A DNA stretch of 64,000 nt from Marinisporobacter sp. (GCA_025210525.1 JAOARP010000026.1:99630-163629); one strand, 5' to 3'. Shown: positions 8,401 to 21,801, counted from the stretch's first letter. Program-made: numbers and translations. The notes: a model not told the origin generated them from the sequence alone.

Positions 8401-8430
8401 ACTTGTATAATTTATTACAAGTGATATAAT
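8401..8430 (+). promoter_or_regulatory. Candidate main promoter of the atp operon, overlapping an inverted repeat
   Basis: TTGTAT (8403-8408), 16 bases, TATAAT (8425-8430). The spacer and -35 lie within the inverted repeat ACTTGTA (8401-8407) and TACAAGT (8416-8422). A protein bound there would cover the -35 region. The start ATG at 8448 follows by only 18 bases, so the transcript leader would be short, and a GGGGAG site fits in between. Confidence 0.5.
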
Positions 8431-8447
8431 TATAAATGGGGAGTTTT

Positions 8448-8672
8448 ATGAAAAAGAATAAAACAAATATATTTCAAAATTTATCTTTGGTGACACATAT
8501 AGGAATTATGATGATTTTACCGATTCTTGCAGCTGTATATCTAGGGAATTTGGCAGATAAAAGAATGGGAACTAATTATTTATTTTTGATTTTATTTATT
8601 CTATTAGGAATAGGATCAGGTTTTTTGAACGTTTATAAGATTGTTATGAAAGATATAAAAAAGAAAAAATAG
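8448..8672 (+). CDS. AtpZ/AtpI-type small F0F1 assembly protein
   Basis: The product has 74 residues from the ATG at 8448; the ATG at 8436 is the spacer of the GGGGAG site and is less likely. It has two membrane helices (about 17-36 and 45-63) with a short loop, GNLADKRMGTNY, between them. This layout matches the small AtpZ/AtpI-type proteins encoded first in many Firmicutes atp operons, thought to help ring assembly or Mg2+ supply. It is followed by a 160-base gap and a second, larger AtpI-like gene, so the two roles are probably split. The exact subfamily is uncertain. Confidence 0.7.
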   Translation: MKKNKTNIFQNLSLVTHIGIMMILPILAAVYLGNLADKRMGTNYLFLILFILLGIGSGFLNVYKIVMKDIKKKK

Positions 8673-8833
8673 GAATTTATTTTTACAGGAAAGTGTCATA
8701 ATATTATAATTCGTTTGAAATAAGAAAGAGAAAAATGTACTTTTCTCAATATTCTTGCAGAAAATAAGAATGTCTTGTACATAAAGTTTACGAAAGAATA
8801 ACTTATAAGCTGAATGAAGGGAAGTGTAGATCT

Positions 8834-9240
8834 TTGGGGCATACGTGGGAGATGCAGCTAAAAATTTTTAAATTTACAATAAGTACTGTCATCATTTTGT
8901 GTCTAGGCTTTGCAGTTTTCATACAAAACTCCCTTCCTATGATTCTAGGACTTATTTTTGGAACACTCATAAGCATGTTGAATTTTAGAACTTTGGCATT
9001 GACTTTAGAAAAAGCAGTACATATGCAGCCAAGGCAAGCACAAGTTTATGCAGGTAGTAGATATTTTATAAGATATATTACAAATGGTGTTGTCCTTTTT
9101 ATAGGGATTAAAGCTGATTATTTAAATGTTATCGGGGTAATAATAGGTTTAGTGATGATAAAAATCATTATTTTAATTACAAACCTATTTAATGATAAAC
9201 AATACTTTAAAAGAATTTTTGTAAGAAAGGAGGAGAAATA

Positions 9241-9241
<1 letters not shown>
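8834..9241 (+). CDS. atpI: ATP synthase I-like membrane protein
   Basis: This protein of about 135 residues has four predicted membrane helices and the pattern GLIFGTLISMLNFRTLALTLEKA, typical of the ATP synthase I family, which aids c-ring assembly. The start is uncertain: a TTG at 8834 has an AAGGGAAG site about 11 bases upstream, while the ATG at 8852 has no well-spaced site. The stop codon overlaps the atpB start by one base, indicating coupled translation. It precedes the a and c subunit genes as in other clostridial operons. Confidence 0.78.
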
Positions 9242-10528
<1,287 letters not shown>

Positions 10529-10566
10529 ATGTAAACAAATAAAAATAGAAAATACTTAATCCATGA

Positions 10567-10848
<282 letters not shown>

Positions 10849-10898
10849 GAGCATAAGGGTAGAAGAAAGGCCTTTTTAGAAAGGAGGAAGTATACACT

Positions 10899-11405
10899 AT
10901 GAAAGCAGGATTAGTGGAACTTAGTTGGACGACAGTTTTTCAGATAGCAAACACAATCATATTGTTTTTAGCATTAAGAAAACTACTCTTTAAGCCTGTT
11001 AGCGAGTTCATGCAGTCAAGAAAAGATGATATTGCTGCATCTATTGAAGAAGCTCAAGGAAAAAATAAAGAGGCAGAAACGCTAAAAAAAGAATACGAAA
11101 CAAAGCTTCAGTTTGCAGAAGATGAAGGAAGACAAATCATTAAAGAAGCTTCTCAAAAGGCAGAAAAGAGAGCTTCTGATATTGTAAAGAATGCAGAAAA
11201 AGAAGCTACTCAAATATTAGAGAGAACCGAATCAGAAATAAAAAGAAAGAAAGAACAAGCCATGAATGAACTGAAAGATGAAATGGCTTCCCTTGCATTA
11301 ATAGCTGCTGGAAAAATCATTGACAAGACCTTAGATGAAAAGGAACATCATGGATTGATTCAAGAATTTATTAATGAGGTAGGGGACGCCAGATGGCAGA
11401 ATTAG
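10899..11405 (+). CDS. atpF: ATP synthase F0 subunit b
   Basis: This 168-residue stator protein has one N-terminal membrane helix (about 10-28), the start of the stalk FKPVSEFMQSRKDDI, and then a long charged helix rich in E, K, A and Q that dimerises as a coiled coil. It links subunit a to delta and F1. An AAGGAGG site precedes it. The 3' end overlaps atpH by 13 bases, so their translation is coupled. Confidence 0.93.
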   Translation: MKAGLVELSWTTVFQIANTIILFLALRKLLFKPVSEFMQSRKDDIAASIEEAQGKNKEAETLKKEYETKLQFAEDEGRQIIKEASQKAEKRASDIVKNAEKEATQILERTESEIKRKKEQAMNELKDEMASLALIAAGKIIDKTLDEKEHHGLIQEFINEVGDARWQN

Positions 11406-11935
11406 TAGAAAGAACTTATGCAGAGGCGCTATTTGAAGTAGCTGTTGAGGGGAATCATTTAGAGAAATACAAAGAGGAAATGGCTTTTGTTTTAGATGTA
11501 TTTAAAAATTATCCGGACTTTTATCGGTTGTACAATACGCCTCAAATCAGTAAAGATGAGAAAAAAAATATTATTGAAGAGGCATTTAAAGAAAAAATTA
11601 GTACTGAAATGATGAATTTCTTAAAAATCCTTTTGGATAAAAGAAGAACGAGTCATATTGAAGGGATTGGAAAAGTTTTTAAAAAGCTTGCCAATGATTA
11701 TAGCAATATTATAGAAGGAACAGTGACTACAGTGGTTCCTTTAAAAGGAGAAGAAAAAACATACCTTGAAAAGAAACTTTCAAGTATGACAGGGAAGTTT
11801 ATAAAGCTTGAAAATATAGTAGATCCATCTATTAAGGGTGGCGTTTTAGTGAAAATAGGAGACAAGGTAATCGATGGTACCATTCAGCGTCGTCTGAATG
11901 CAATGCAAAAGGACCTTGCACAAATATTAGTTTAG
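11393..11935 (+). CDS. atpH: ATP synthase F1 subunit delta
   Basis: The 180-residue product has the standard delta fold: the N-terminal helical domain starts ERTYAEALFEVA, and the C-terminal part has the family signature DPSIKGGVLVKIGDKVIDGTI. Delta joins the b stalk to the top of the alpha/beta head. The gene overlaps atpF, and the next gene, atpA, follows after 18 bases with GGAGAGCGGTGAT in the gap. Confidence 0.93.
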   Translation: MAELVERTYAEALFEVAVEGNHLEKYKEEMAFVLDVFKNYPDFYRLYNTPQISKDEKKNIIEEAFKEKISTEMMNFLKILLDKRRTSHIEGIGKVFKKLANDYSNIIEGTVTTVVPLKGEEKTYLEKKLSSMTGKFIKLENIVDPSIKGGVLVKIGDKVIDGTIQRRLNAMQKDLAQILV

Positions 11936-13468
<1,533 letters not shown>

Positions 13469-13501
13469 AGAGCGGCCTCTAACGGTGAAGGGCAAACTAC
13501 G

Positions 13502-13544
13502 AACGGCTAAGGGTTAAACAAAAGCAGTTTAACCTCTAACCGTT
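13502..13544 (+). repeat. Hairpin-forming repeat-like insert between atpA and atpG
   Basis: AACGGCTAAGGGTTAAAC (13502-13519) pairs with GTTTAACCTCTAACCGTT (13527-13544) at 15 of 18 positions around a 7-base loop. The 30 bases before it hold related words (CCTCTAACGGT, GAAGGGC). No T tract follows, so it is not a terminator. It looks like a small palindromic intergenic repeat inserted into the operon, and may affect mRNA stability or the alpha:gamma ratio. Confidence 0.6.
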
Positions 13545-13562
13545 ATGTATGGAGGTGAATGC

Positions 13563-14426
13563 ATGGCAGGAATGGGTATGCGCGATATAAAGCGTAGAAT
13601 TAAAAGTGTTAATAATACAAAACAAATTACAAAGGCGATGGAGCTTGTATCATCAGCAAAATTAAGACGTGCAAGAGAACGTGCTGAAAAATCAAGACCT
13701 TACTTTCATACTATACAAGATACAGTAAGAGATATATTTTCAAATGCTAAAGGAATTAAGCATAAATATTTAGATAAAAGAGAAGTAAAGAAAAGCTGTT
13801 ATATTGTCATAACGGCAGATAGAGGCTTATGTGGTGGATATAATATCAATGTGATTAAAAAAGCGGTAGAGAGTATGGATGAAAAGAAAGATGTGTCTGT
13901 TGTTACAATAGGAACAAAAGCGCGAGATTACTATCGCAATAAGAATTATGAATTAGATGGAGAGTTTATTCATATTTCAGAAAGCCCTACTTATGGAGAT
14001 GCAAAAAAAATAAGTAATCTAGTACTCAAATTGTATGAGAAAAAAATGATAGATGAAGTCTATCTTGTATATACACAGTTTGTAAGTACTGTAGCTCAAA
14101 GCCCAGAAATGATCAAGCTCCTTCCACTGAGTATGGAAAAAGGAGAAATGGAAGAAACAGAAGAGTTTGAATATGTTTCTTATGATCCTTCTCCAGAAAG
14201 CTTGTTAAATTATATTGTACCTAAATATGTTGATAGTACAATATATGGAGCTTTAGTAGAATCTTCTGCGAGTGAACAAGGGGCACGAAGAATGGCCATG
14301 GAAAACGCTACAGAGAATGCAGAAGAAATGATCGAGAAATTCACATTAAATTATAATAGAGCGCGACAAGCGGCAATCACACAAGAGATTGCTGAAATTG
14401 TTGGTGGTGTTGAGGCACTTAAGTAG
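13563..14426 (+). CDS. atpG: ATP synthase F1 subunit gamma
   Basis: The product has 287 residues from the ATG at 13563, 5 bases after GGAGGTG; the ATG at 13545 precedes that site. The N-terminal GMRDIKRRIKSVNNTKQITKAMELVSSAKLR helix and the C-terminal YNRARQAAITQEIAEIVGG helix form the coiled-coil rotor shaft inside the alpha/beta head. The middle ITADRGLCGGYN motif is conserved. The gene joins the c ring to F1 catalysis, and atpD follows after 31 bases. Confidence 0.96.
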   Translation: MAGMGMRDIKRRIKSVNNTKQITKAMELVSSAKLRRARERAEKSRPYFHTIQDTVRDIFSNAKGIKHKYLDKREVKKSCYIVITADRGLCGGYNINVIKKAVESMDEKKDVSVVTIGTKARDYYRNKNYELDGEFIHISESPTYGDAKKISNLVLKLYEKKMIDEVYLVYTQFVSTVAQSPEMIKLLPLSMEKGEMEETEEFEYVSYDPSPESLLNYIVPKYVDSTIYGALVESSASEQGARRMAMENATENAEEMIEKFTLNYNRARQAAITQEIAEIVGGVEALK

Positions 14427-14451
14427 CGCTACCAAAAAAGAAAGGATGTGA

Positions 14452-15852
<1,401 letters not shown>

Positions 15853-15870
15853 AAGAAGCGAGGTGAAAAG

Positions 15871-16275
15871 ATGGCTTCTACTTTTGAACTTGAAATCGTA
15901 ACACCCGACAGAAAATTCTATGAAGGCTCTGTAGAAAGAATTGTGGTCAGAAGTACTCAAGGCGATATGGGGATATTAAAAGACCACATGTTTACAGTAA
16001 GCCCCTTAGAAATAGGCGTGGTGAAAATCAAAGAAAATGGTAAATACAAAGAAGCTGCATGTGCAGGAGGGTTTATTCAGATCAAGGAAGAAAAAACTAC
16101 TATTATTACAGATTCAGCTGAATGGCCTGAAGAAATAGATGTAAAGAGGGCAGAAGAATCAAAGAATAGAGCTGAAGAGAGACTAAATAAACCAGAAGCG
16201 AATATAGATGCATTAAGAGCAAAAGCAGCATTAAAAAGAGCTTTAACAAGAATTAGAGTAGCCAAAGGTGAATAA
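15871..16275 (+). CDS. atpC: ATP synthase F1 subunit epsilon
   Basis: The 134-residue protein has an N-terminal beta sandwich (FELEIVTPDRKFYEG, QGDMGILKDHMF) and a C-terminal pair of helices (from about residue 88) rich in Ala, Glu and Arg. It joins the rotor shaft to the c ring and can inhibit ATP hydrolysis. It ends the operon and is followed at once by a perfect terminator. Confidence 0.95.
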   Translation: MASTFELEIVTPDRKFYEGSVERIVVRSTQGDMGILKDHMFTVSPLEIGVVKIKENGKYKEAACAGGFIQIKEEKTTIITDSAEWPEEIDVKRAEESKNRAEERLNKPEANIDALRAKAALKRALTRIRVAKGE

Positions 16276-16311
16276 AAAAATCCCAAACCAAATAAGGTTT
16301 GGGATTTTTTT
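16275..16311 (+). terminator. Terminator of the atp operon
   Basis: A 15-bp stem, AAAAAATCCCAAACC (16275-16289) with GGTTTGGGATTTTTT (16296-16310), has a 6-base loop and a T tract. It overlaps the atpC stop codon. Confidence 0.92.
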
Positions 16312-16339
16312 GATCAAAGATTACATAGTAGTGTATAAT
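16310..16339 (+). promoter_or_regulatory. Candidate promoter for the YueI-like gene
   Basis: TTGATC (16310-16315), 18 bases, perfect TATAAT (16334-16339), about 120 bases before the ATG at 16459. It begins inside the T tract of the atp terminator. Confidence 0.5.
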
Positions 16340-16458
16340 GAAGACTAATATTTGGTTCTACAAAGGGGATAAAATCTTTTGATAGAATGGCAATAAAAAA
16401 AATTGTAAGTGGAATAATATTACTATCAGAAGTGTAGTTTTAGGAATGGAGGCAGCAT

Positions 16459-16998
16459 ATGAATAATCAAAGTGAACTAGAAAAATATGTAGAATATGGA
16501 GTAGCTGGAACACCACAAATTAAGGCTGATGAAAAAAAACATTGGCTTGGAGAATTTCGAGAAAGAATTACTTTTGCCTTAAACTTTGAGCAAATCAATC
16601 GAAAAGAAGCTATAAAAATGGTAGAAGAAAAATGTAAAGATGGAAGAGTTAATAAACTAATATTAGAAAATAGTGTTTTAGATACGATTGCTGAAAAGTA
16701 TATGGATGTAGCGAAGAAATATGATAAAGAATATAAAACAATAGATATGAATACAAATAAAGAGATTGCTCTAGTATTAGCAAGTAATGAAGCGGTAAAT
16801 GAAAAAGATATATTAATAGAGAAACTACCTGTTTTACCAGAAGCATTTTATCATGCAAAAAATAAAAAGCTTTGTAAAAAGCATATGCAGGAGTTAAGAG
16901 AAGAAGCTCCCTTGTTTATAGATGAGTTTGAAGAAATTACTCTTTTAGATAAAATGATGGGTATTTCATGTGGTGTTTGTGAGCATATGAAAAAATAA
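16459..16998 (+). CDS. YueI-like (DUF1694) protein
   Basis: The 179-residue soluble protein has the family opening LEKYVEYGVAGTPQIKADEKKHWLGEFRERI, followed by alternating helices and strands. It resembles Bacillus YueI (DUF1694), whose function is unknown; its core recalls a tRNA/nucleotide-binding alpha/beta fold. The C-terminal KHMQELREEAPLFIDEFE and a CGVC pair (about 173-176) are specific features. The CGVC could bind metal or form a disulfide, but nothing around it proves this. It has its own candidate promoter and a GGAGG site. Confidence 0.72.
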   Translation: MNNQSELEKYVEYGVAGTPQIKADEKKHWLGEFRERITFALNFEQINRKEAIKMVEEKCKDGRVNKLILENSVLDTIAEKYMDVAKKYDKEYKTIDMNTNKEIALVLASNEAVNEKDILIEKLPVLPEAFYHAKNKKLCKKHMQELREEAPLFIDEFEEITLLDKMMGISCGVCEHMKK

Positions 16999-17075
16999 AA
17001 TCTTTTTAAGATACATACGTATATTCACCTTTTCTTCCGTCAATACTTTTAATAACAAGGGAAGATAATAGATAG

Positions 17076-17107
17076 AAAATATGTTTTCGTCCCCCTTTAA
17101 CATATTT
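17076..17107. other. Inverted repeat before the YwmB-like gene
   Basis: AAATATGTT pairs with AACATATTT (17099-17107) around a C-rich loop. No T tract follows on the plus strand. It could end the YueI-like transcript weakly or be a regulator site. Confidence 0.35.
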
Positions 17108-17159
17108 GATTATTTATTTTCTTCCCTTTATATATTGTATGATTGAGGGAGATGAGTAT

Positions 17160-17906
17160 ATGAAATCCTATTTTAATCTTAAAAAAATTTGTCTTTATTT
17201 ATTTATATTTATGAACATAACATTTATTTTATCCATTGATACAATAGCTATGACAAAAGAAGAAGGAATCATAAAAACCATTACGAGTACGGACGCAGTA
17301 GTAGAAGAAATAAACGTGAATGCATATGTGAATATGGACAAAATTTTTACTGAACCATCTAAAGGAGAAGAAATTTGTTTAGACTTAGTAGAAAAACTAG
17401 CAGTAAAAAAAGAAAAGATAGAAAATGTATCTACAAAAGAAAATACCCATGTGTATGTAACAGGAGAAGGAAAAAATAAAGAGAAGGTTTGTATTATTCT
17501 CCAATCATCAGAAGAATCAGATGTGAAGGAAACAAATATTGTGATAAATGTGGTAGATCATCAATTGGATTATTTAAGCAGTGGATCAGAAAAAATAAGA
17601 GAAGTTTTAGCTGCTTTTGGAAAGCCTAGTGTGACCATTTGTGCTGCAGGAAGTTTTAAAGGGAAATTAAATCATGTGCAAAAAGAAAAGATCCTTAAAG
17701 ATATTAAAGAAAATATGGATGCTTCAGAGAAAGAAAGCTTTAGAGATGAAAACATGATCAGTATTACGAGTCTTAGCAGTAAAATAAAAGAGTACACAAC
17801 TTATGGGGGAAAAAAAGTAAATCTTCATATAGCTCTTAGATATAATTCCTATGAAGATAAAACCAATATTTGGATTGGAACACCCTTTATAACAATTCCC
17901 TATTAA
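17160..17906 (+). CDS. YwmB-like secreted protein (TATA-box-binding-like fold)
   Basis: The product has 248 residues from the ATG at 17160 (GAGGGA 9 bases upstream); the ATG at 17106 would add residues before the signal peptide. An N-terminal signal (KKICLYLFIFMNITFILSI) is followed by two similar halves with long helices and strands. Position directly before murA and spoIID matches ywmB of Bacillus, a protein of unknown function whose structure has a TATA-box-binding-like fold. It is probably exported and linked to envelope or spore formation by context only. Confidence 0.65.
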   Translation: MKSYFNLKKICLYLFIFMNITFILSIDTIAMTKEEGIIKTITSTDAVVEEINVNAYVNMDKIFTEPSKGEEICLDLVEKLAVKKEKIENVSTKENTHVYVTGEGKNKEKVCIILQSSEESDVKETNIVINVVDHQLDYLSSGSEKIREVLAAFGKPSVTICAAGSFKGKLNHVQKEKILKDIKENMDASEKESFRDENMISITSLSSKIKEYTTYGGKKVNLHIALRYNSYEDKTNIWIGTPFITIPY

Positions 17907-18066
17907 TTTATAAAAATTTCCTAAAGGAGATTTTATAAAAATGTAGAAATATTATTTGGAGTCAAAAAACATAATGATTTGAAGTAAGATAAGAAATAGT
18001 TAGGAAATACAATAAGAAATCATACTAAATTTTGTAAAAAATGAATCTATAAAAGGAGGCTCACAT

Positions 18067-19323
18067 GTGGCAAAGATTGTTATAGAAAAAAGCCCTCCGT
18101 TAAAGGGTACGGTAAGGGTTAATGGAGCAAAAAATTCAGTATTACCAATCTTAGCAGCGTCTTTATTATCTAAAGGAAAATGTGTTTTAGAAGATATACC
18201 TGTATTAAAGGATGTAGAAGTGATTAGTGAATTGTTAGAATCTATAGGTGCACGTGTGAAAAGAAATATCAATGAAGGAACTGTTGAAATTGATGGAGCA
18301 AGCCTTCTTCACTATGAAGCACCTTATGAATTAGTTCGAAAGATGAGAGCATCTTTTTTGGTAATGGGTCCTCTTTTAGCAAGGATGGGAAAAGCTAGAA
18401 TATCTCTTCCAGGAGGATGTGCTATAGGGACAAGACCTATTGATTTACATTTGAAAGGATTTCATGCCTTAGGAGCAGAAATCAATGTGGGACATGGATA
18501 TGTAGAAGCAAAAGCTAATCAGCTTAGAGGAAATAAAATTTATTTAGATTTTCCAAGTGTAGGTGCTACTGAAAATATTATGATGGCGGCTACTATGGCA
18601 GAAGGATTAACGGTTATAGAAAATGTAGCAGAAGAGCCAGAAATTGTGGATTTAGCAAATTTTCTAAATGGATTAGGTGCAAAAATTAAGGGCGCAGGAA
18701 CGGATACCATAAAAATTGAAGGAGTGAAAGAATTAGGAGCAACAAGGCATTCTGTTATTCCTGACCGCATTGAAGCAGGTACTTTTATGGTTGCAGCAGC
18801 TATGACGGGTGGAGATGTGCTCATTGAAAATGCATTATCAGAGCATTTAAAGCCTACCATTGCAAAACTGAGAGAATGTGGTGTAGAAATAAAAGAAAAT
18901 ATAGATAGTATTCGAGTTGTAGCAAAGAATGGAATAGATGCTACAGATATTAAAACCTTACCTTATCCTGGATTTCCTACGGATATGCAAGCTCAATTTA
19001 TGTCTCTATTAAGCGTAGCGAAAGGGACAAGCGTTGTAATAGAAACTGTATTTGAAAATAGATTTATGCATGTATCAGAATTAAAAAGAATGGGTGCGAA
19101 TATTAAAATTGAAGGAAGAAGTGCAGTGGTACAAGGAGTAAACGCATTGCAAGGAACCCAAGTAAAAGCAACAGATCTTAGAGCAGGTGCAGCTTTGATC
19201 CTTGCAGGGTTAGTAGCAGAAGGAAAAACGGAAATAAGCGATATTTATCATATTGATCGAGGGTATGTAAATATAGAAGATAAATTGTGTCAATTAGGAG
19301 CAAAAATAAAAAGAGTAGAATAA
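18067..19323 (+). CDS. murA: UDP-N-acetylglucosamine 1-carboxyvinyltransferase
   Basis: The 418-residue enzyme transfers enolpyruvate from PEP to UDP-GlcNAc, the first committed step of peptidoglycan synthesis and the target of fosfomycin. The active-site cysteine is in [15 protein letters not shown] (C118). [16 protein letters not shown] and [17 protein letters not shown] are conserved. The start is a GTG at 18067, 7 bases after AAAAGGAGG. The gene order YwmB-like, murA, spoIID is conserved with bacilli, which suggests this is the copy tied to sporulation and growth in many Firmicutes. Confidence 0.95.
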   Translation: MAKIVIEKSPPLKGTVRVNGAKNSVLPILAASLLSKGKCVLEDIPVLKDVEVISELLESIGARVKRNINEGTVEIDGASLLHYEAPYELVRKMRASFLVMGPLLARMGKARISLPGGCAIGTRPIDLHLKGFHALGAEINVGHGYVEAKANQLRGNKIYLDFPSVGATENIMMAATMAEGLTVIENVAEEPEIVDLANFLNGLGAKIKGAGTDTIKIEGVKELGATRHSVIPDRIEAGTFMVAAAMTGGDVLIENALSEHLKPTIAKLRECGVEIKENIDSIRVVAKNGIDATDIKTLPYPGFPTDMQAQFMSLLSVAKGTSVVIETVFENRFMHVSELKRMGANIKIEGRSAVVQGVNALQGTQVKATDLRAGAALILAGLVAEGKTEISDIYHIDRGYVNIEDKLCQLGAKIKRVE

Positions 19324-19349
19324 AAAGTGTCCTTTGTGGCACTTTTTTG
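19322..19349 (+). terminator. Terminator after murA
   Basis: AAAAAGTG (19322-19329) pairs with CACTTTTT (19340-19347), followed by T. It separates murA from spoIID. Confidence 0.75.
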
Positions 19350-19449
19350 TTCTATATTCCTTTCTTTGTACATAAGTTATATAAACTATGTGACTATAAA
19401 ATTTTACTGTTTAGATGGTTTATAACAAAAGGTACAAAGGGGGATAAGG

Positions 19450-20433
19450 ATGAAAAGCATATTCATGTCTATTTTGGCATTGTTTGTTACTATTATTTGC
19501 TTACCTATTTTATTGATTCAAGGATGTGATATTCATAAACCTAAGATTGAAAAGGAGCCAATGGTGGAAAGTGATCAAGTTGTACGAGTATACATCAATG
19601 AAACAGGAGAGATCAAGACACTAGATTTAGAAGAGTATATAAAAGGTGTTGTAGCAGGGGAAATGCCAGCGGCTTTTCAAATGGAAGCGCTAAAAGCTCA
19701 AGCCGTTGCAGCAAGAACTTATGCTATATCTAGAATCAATGCCTATGGAAAAGATGGACATCCATCCCATAAAGGAGCACCTTTATGTGATAGTGTTCAT
19801 TGCCAAGTATGGCTTTCTAAGGAAAAGTTAAGAAAACTTAAATCTAAGAACTGGATGAGAGATTATTGGCCTAAAATAGAAAAAGCAGTAGAAGAAACGA
19901 AGGGATTTATTATGACGTATGACAATGAGCCTGTCAAGCAACCCCTTTTTCATTCTACTAGTGGGGGAAAAACAGAAAACTCAGAGGATGTTTTTACTGC
20001 ATGGGTACCTTATCTTAGAAGTGTAGAGAGCCCTTACGAAGATCGTGCTCCTCACCTTCAAGATGAACAAAGTATTATAGCTTCAGATTTTATCAAAAAA
20101 ATTAAAAGTAAATATAAAGATATAAATATAAGTCCTTCTAATATTCATGCTTTAAAGATCTTAGAAAGAAGTGAAGGAGGAAGGGTTTTAAAATTACAGG
20201 TAGGGAACAAAATTTTAACAGGAAGAGAAGTTAGGGAATTGATGAGTCTGAGGTCAGCAAATTTTAAAATAGCTATTGAGGGGGAAAATATAAAATTCGT
20301 TACGAATGGATATGGTCATGGGGTAGGGATGAGCCAATGGGGAGCTAATGGTATGGCAGAGAGAGGGCATACCTTTGATGAAATATTAAAGCACTATTAT
20401 TTAGGAGTAGAGATTAGTAAAATGAATCCATAA
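19450..20433 (+). CDS. spoIID: Stage II sporulation protein D (peptidoglycan lytic transglycosylase)
   Basis: The 327-residue protein has an N-terminal membrane anchor (about 5-24) and the SpoIID/LytB domain: LDLEEYIKGVVAGEMPAAF with the catalytic Glu (about residue 72), ALKAQAVAARTYA, HSTSGGKTENSEDVF and the C-terminal GYGHGVGMSQWGANGMAERG. In endospore formers it cleaves glycan strands in the mother cell to drive engulfment, together with SpoIIP and SpoIIM. The start ATG follows GGGGGATAAGG. Its presence shows that the host forms spores or descends from spore formers. Confidence 0.94.
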   Translation: MKSIFMSILALFVTIICLPILLIQGCDIHKPKIEKEPMVESDQVVRVYINETGEIKTLDLEEYIKGVVAGEMPAAFQMEALKAQAVAARTYAISRINAYGKDGHPSHKGAPLCDSVHCQVWLSKEKLRKLKSKNWMRDYWPKIEKAVEETKGFIMTYDNEPVKQPLFHSTSGGKTENSEDVFTAWVPYLRSVESPYEDRAPHLQDEQSIIASDFIKKIKSKYKDINISPSNIHALKILERSEGGRVLKLQVGNKILTGREVRELMSLRSANFKIAIEGENIKFVTNGYGHGVGMSQWGANGMAERGHTFDEILKHYYLGVEISKMNP

Positions 20434-20507
20434 GGATGTGTATTTGGATTAAAACCTATGTATGAAATCTATCATAGTGGCAACAATACTAGATAGAGGT
20501 GAGGTAT

Positions 20508-21287
20508 ATGGGATTGAAAAAATGGTTAAAAAACTTTGTTCATCAGCTTTTAGACAAAGAAGGATTTTATATTATTTTATTCTTATGCGTATGTATTGTG
20601 GCAACAACGGCTGTATGGGTTACAAAGAAAAATATTCATCAATTTATAGCAGATGATATAAAAACACCATCAGTGGGAGAAAATGAACCTTTGGATTCTA
20701 TGGATATGGGGTTGTATGATCATAAATCGACTATTGTTGTTGAAGATATGGAGGTAGATGAAGAACTTGCAGCTTCTATTTCCGCATCTTCAAAAGATGA
20801 ACCTAAAAAAGAAAAAAATATTGTTGAGTCAAAACCTAAAAAAAAGAAAAAGGAAGTAAAGAAAGATAAAAAAATAGAAATGATAGAACCTGTAAAGGGA
20901 AAAAGAGGAATGGATTATGCAGCTGATCAATTGATTTATTCAAAAACATTAGATGAGTATACGACTCATTATGGTATAGATATTATTGCTTCAGAGAATA
21001 CCCCTATTGTTGCAGCTTTAGAAGGAAAAGTTATAGAATCTGCAATGGATTCTAAGCTGGGTATTACTATTGCATTATCTCATGGAGACCAATTGATTAC
21101 AAGATATTCAAATCTTAATGAAGAAAGAATGGTGAAGGTTGGAGATTTTGTAAAGAAGGGACAAGATATTGGTCGTGTAGGAAAAACATCGTTATTTGAG
21201 ACTTTAGAAGAACCCCATCTTCATTTTGAAGTGTTAATAGATGGAAAAAATGTAGATCCAAATCAATTTTTGCCTAACAAAAACTAA
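20508..21287 (+). CDS. spoIIQ: SpoIIQ-like M23 (LytM) peptidase
   Basis: The product has 259 residues from the ATG at 20508, which follows GAGGTGAGG; the GTG at 20499 is part of that site. It has a cytoplasmic tail, one membrane helix (about 20-40), a lysine-rich linker and a C-terminal LytM domain. The zinc motifs are intact: HYGIDI and HLHFEV. Clostridial SpoIIQ keeps these residues, unlike the Bacillus protein, and acts from the forespore in the SpoIIQ-SpoIIIAH engulfment channel. The position after spoIID supports the call. A terminator shared with the convergent spoIIID gene follows. Confidence 0.86.
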   Translation: MGLKKWLKNFVHQLLDKEGFYIILFLCVCIVATTAVWVTKKNIHQFIADDIKTPSVGENEPLDSMDMGLYDHKSTIVVEDMEVDEELAASISASSKDEPKKEKNIVESKPKKKKKEVKKDKKIEMIEPVKGKRGMDYAADQLIYSKTLDEYTTHYGIDIIASENTPIVAALEGKVIESAMDSKLGITIALSHGDQLITRYSNLNEERMVKVGDFVKKGQDIGRVGKTSLFETLEEPHLHFEVLIDGKNVDPNQFLPNKN

Positions 21288-21311
21288 AACAGGGGTTTTC
21301 CCCTGTTTTTC
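21286..21311. terminator. Bidirectional terminator between spoIIQ and spoIIID
   Basis: AAACAGGGG (21287-21295) pairs with CCCCTGTTT (21300-21308), with A-rich and T-rich flanks on the two sides. It can end both convergent transcripts. Confidence 0.85.
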
Positions 21312-21312
21312 T

Positions 21313-21567
21313 CTATTCGTGAATATTTCTATATTTCATCCTTGTTGCTTTGCCACCTCGTATATGTCTTTCTGCTTTATTTTTATCAAGTATTCTTTTG
21401 ACTTGACTTGCAACTAGAGGGTTTATCTTAGGAAGGCGTTCAGTTACATCCTTATGCACTGTGCTTTTGCTTACCCCAAACACTTTAGCTGTTTGGCGAA
21501 CGGTAGCTTTTTCGTTTATGATATATTCAGCTATTTCCATTGCTCTTTCTTCTATGTAATCTTTCAA
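21313..21567 (-). CDS. spoIIID: Sporulation transcriptional regulator SpoIIID
   Basis: The 84-residue DNA-binding protein has the helix-turn-helix TVRQTAKVFGVSKSTVHKDV (about 23-42), the ERLPKINPLVASQVKRIL segment and a basic tail RGGKATRMKYR, matching SpoIIID throughout. It regulates mother-cell genes together with sigma-E and sigma-K. The start is a TTG at 21567 with AAAGGGGG upstream on the minus strand. In the gene order I know from bacilli and many clostridia, spoIIID reads in the same direction as mbl; here it is inverted and convergent with spoIIQ. Confidence 0.93.
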   Translation of the reverse strand: MKDYIEERAMEIAEYIINEKATVRQTAKVFGVSKSTVHKDVTERLPKINPLVASQVKRILDKNKAERHIRGGKATRMKYRNIHE

Positions 21568-21801
21568 TTGTGTAACCCCCTTTATATGAACTCCTTGATA
21601 AATATTATGCAGTCAGAGTAGTCGATAGAACAGGAAATAAATAGTTTCAAAAGATATTGGAAAAACTTTAAAATTAAAAAGGAATTATAGAATCTGTATA
21701 GAATAGAATAAGGTGGATACGACAAAATTATTGCTTATTGAACAAAATATTTATTTCATATAGAAAAATATCTTCAAGGATAAGAATGGAAGGAGATTAA
21801 A

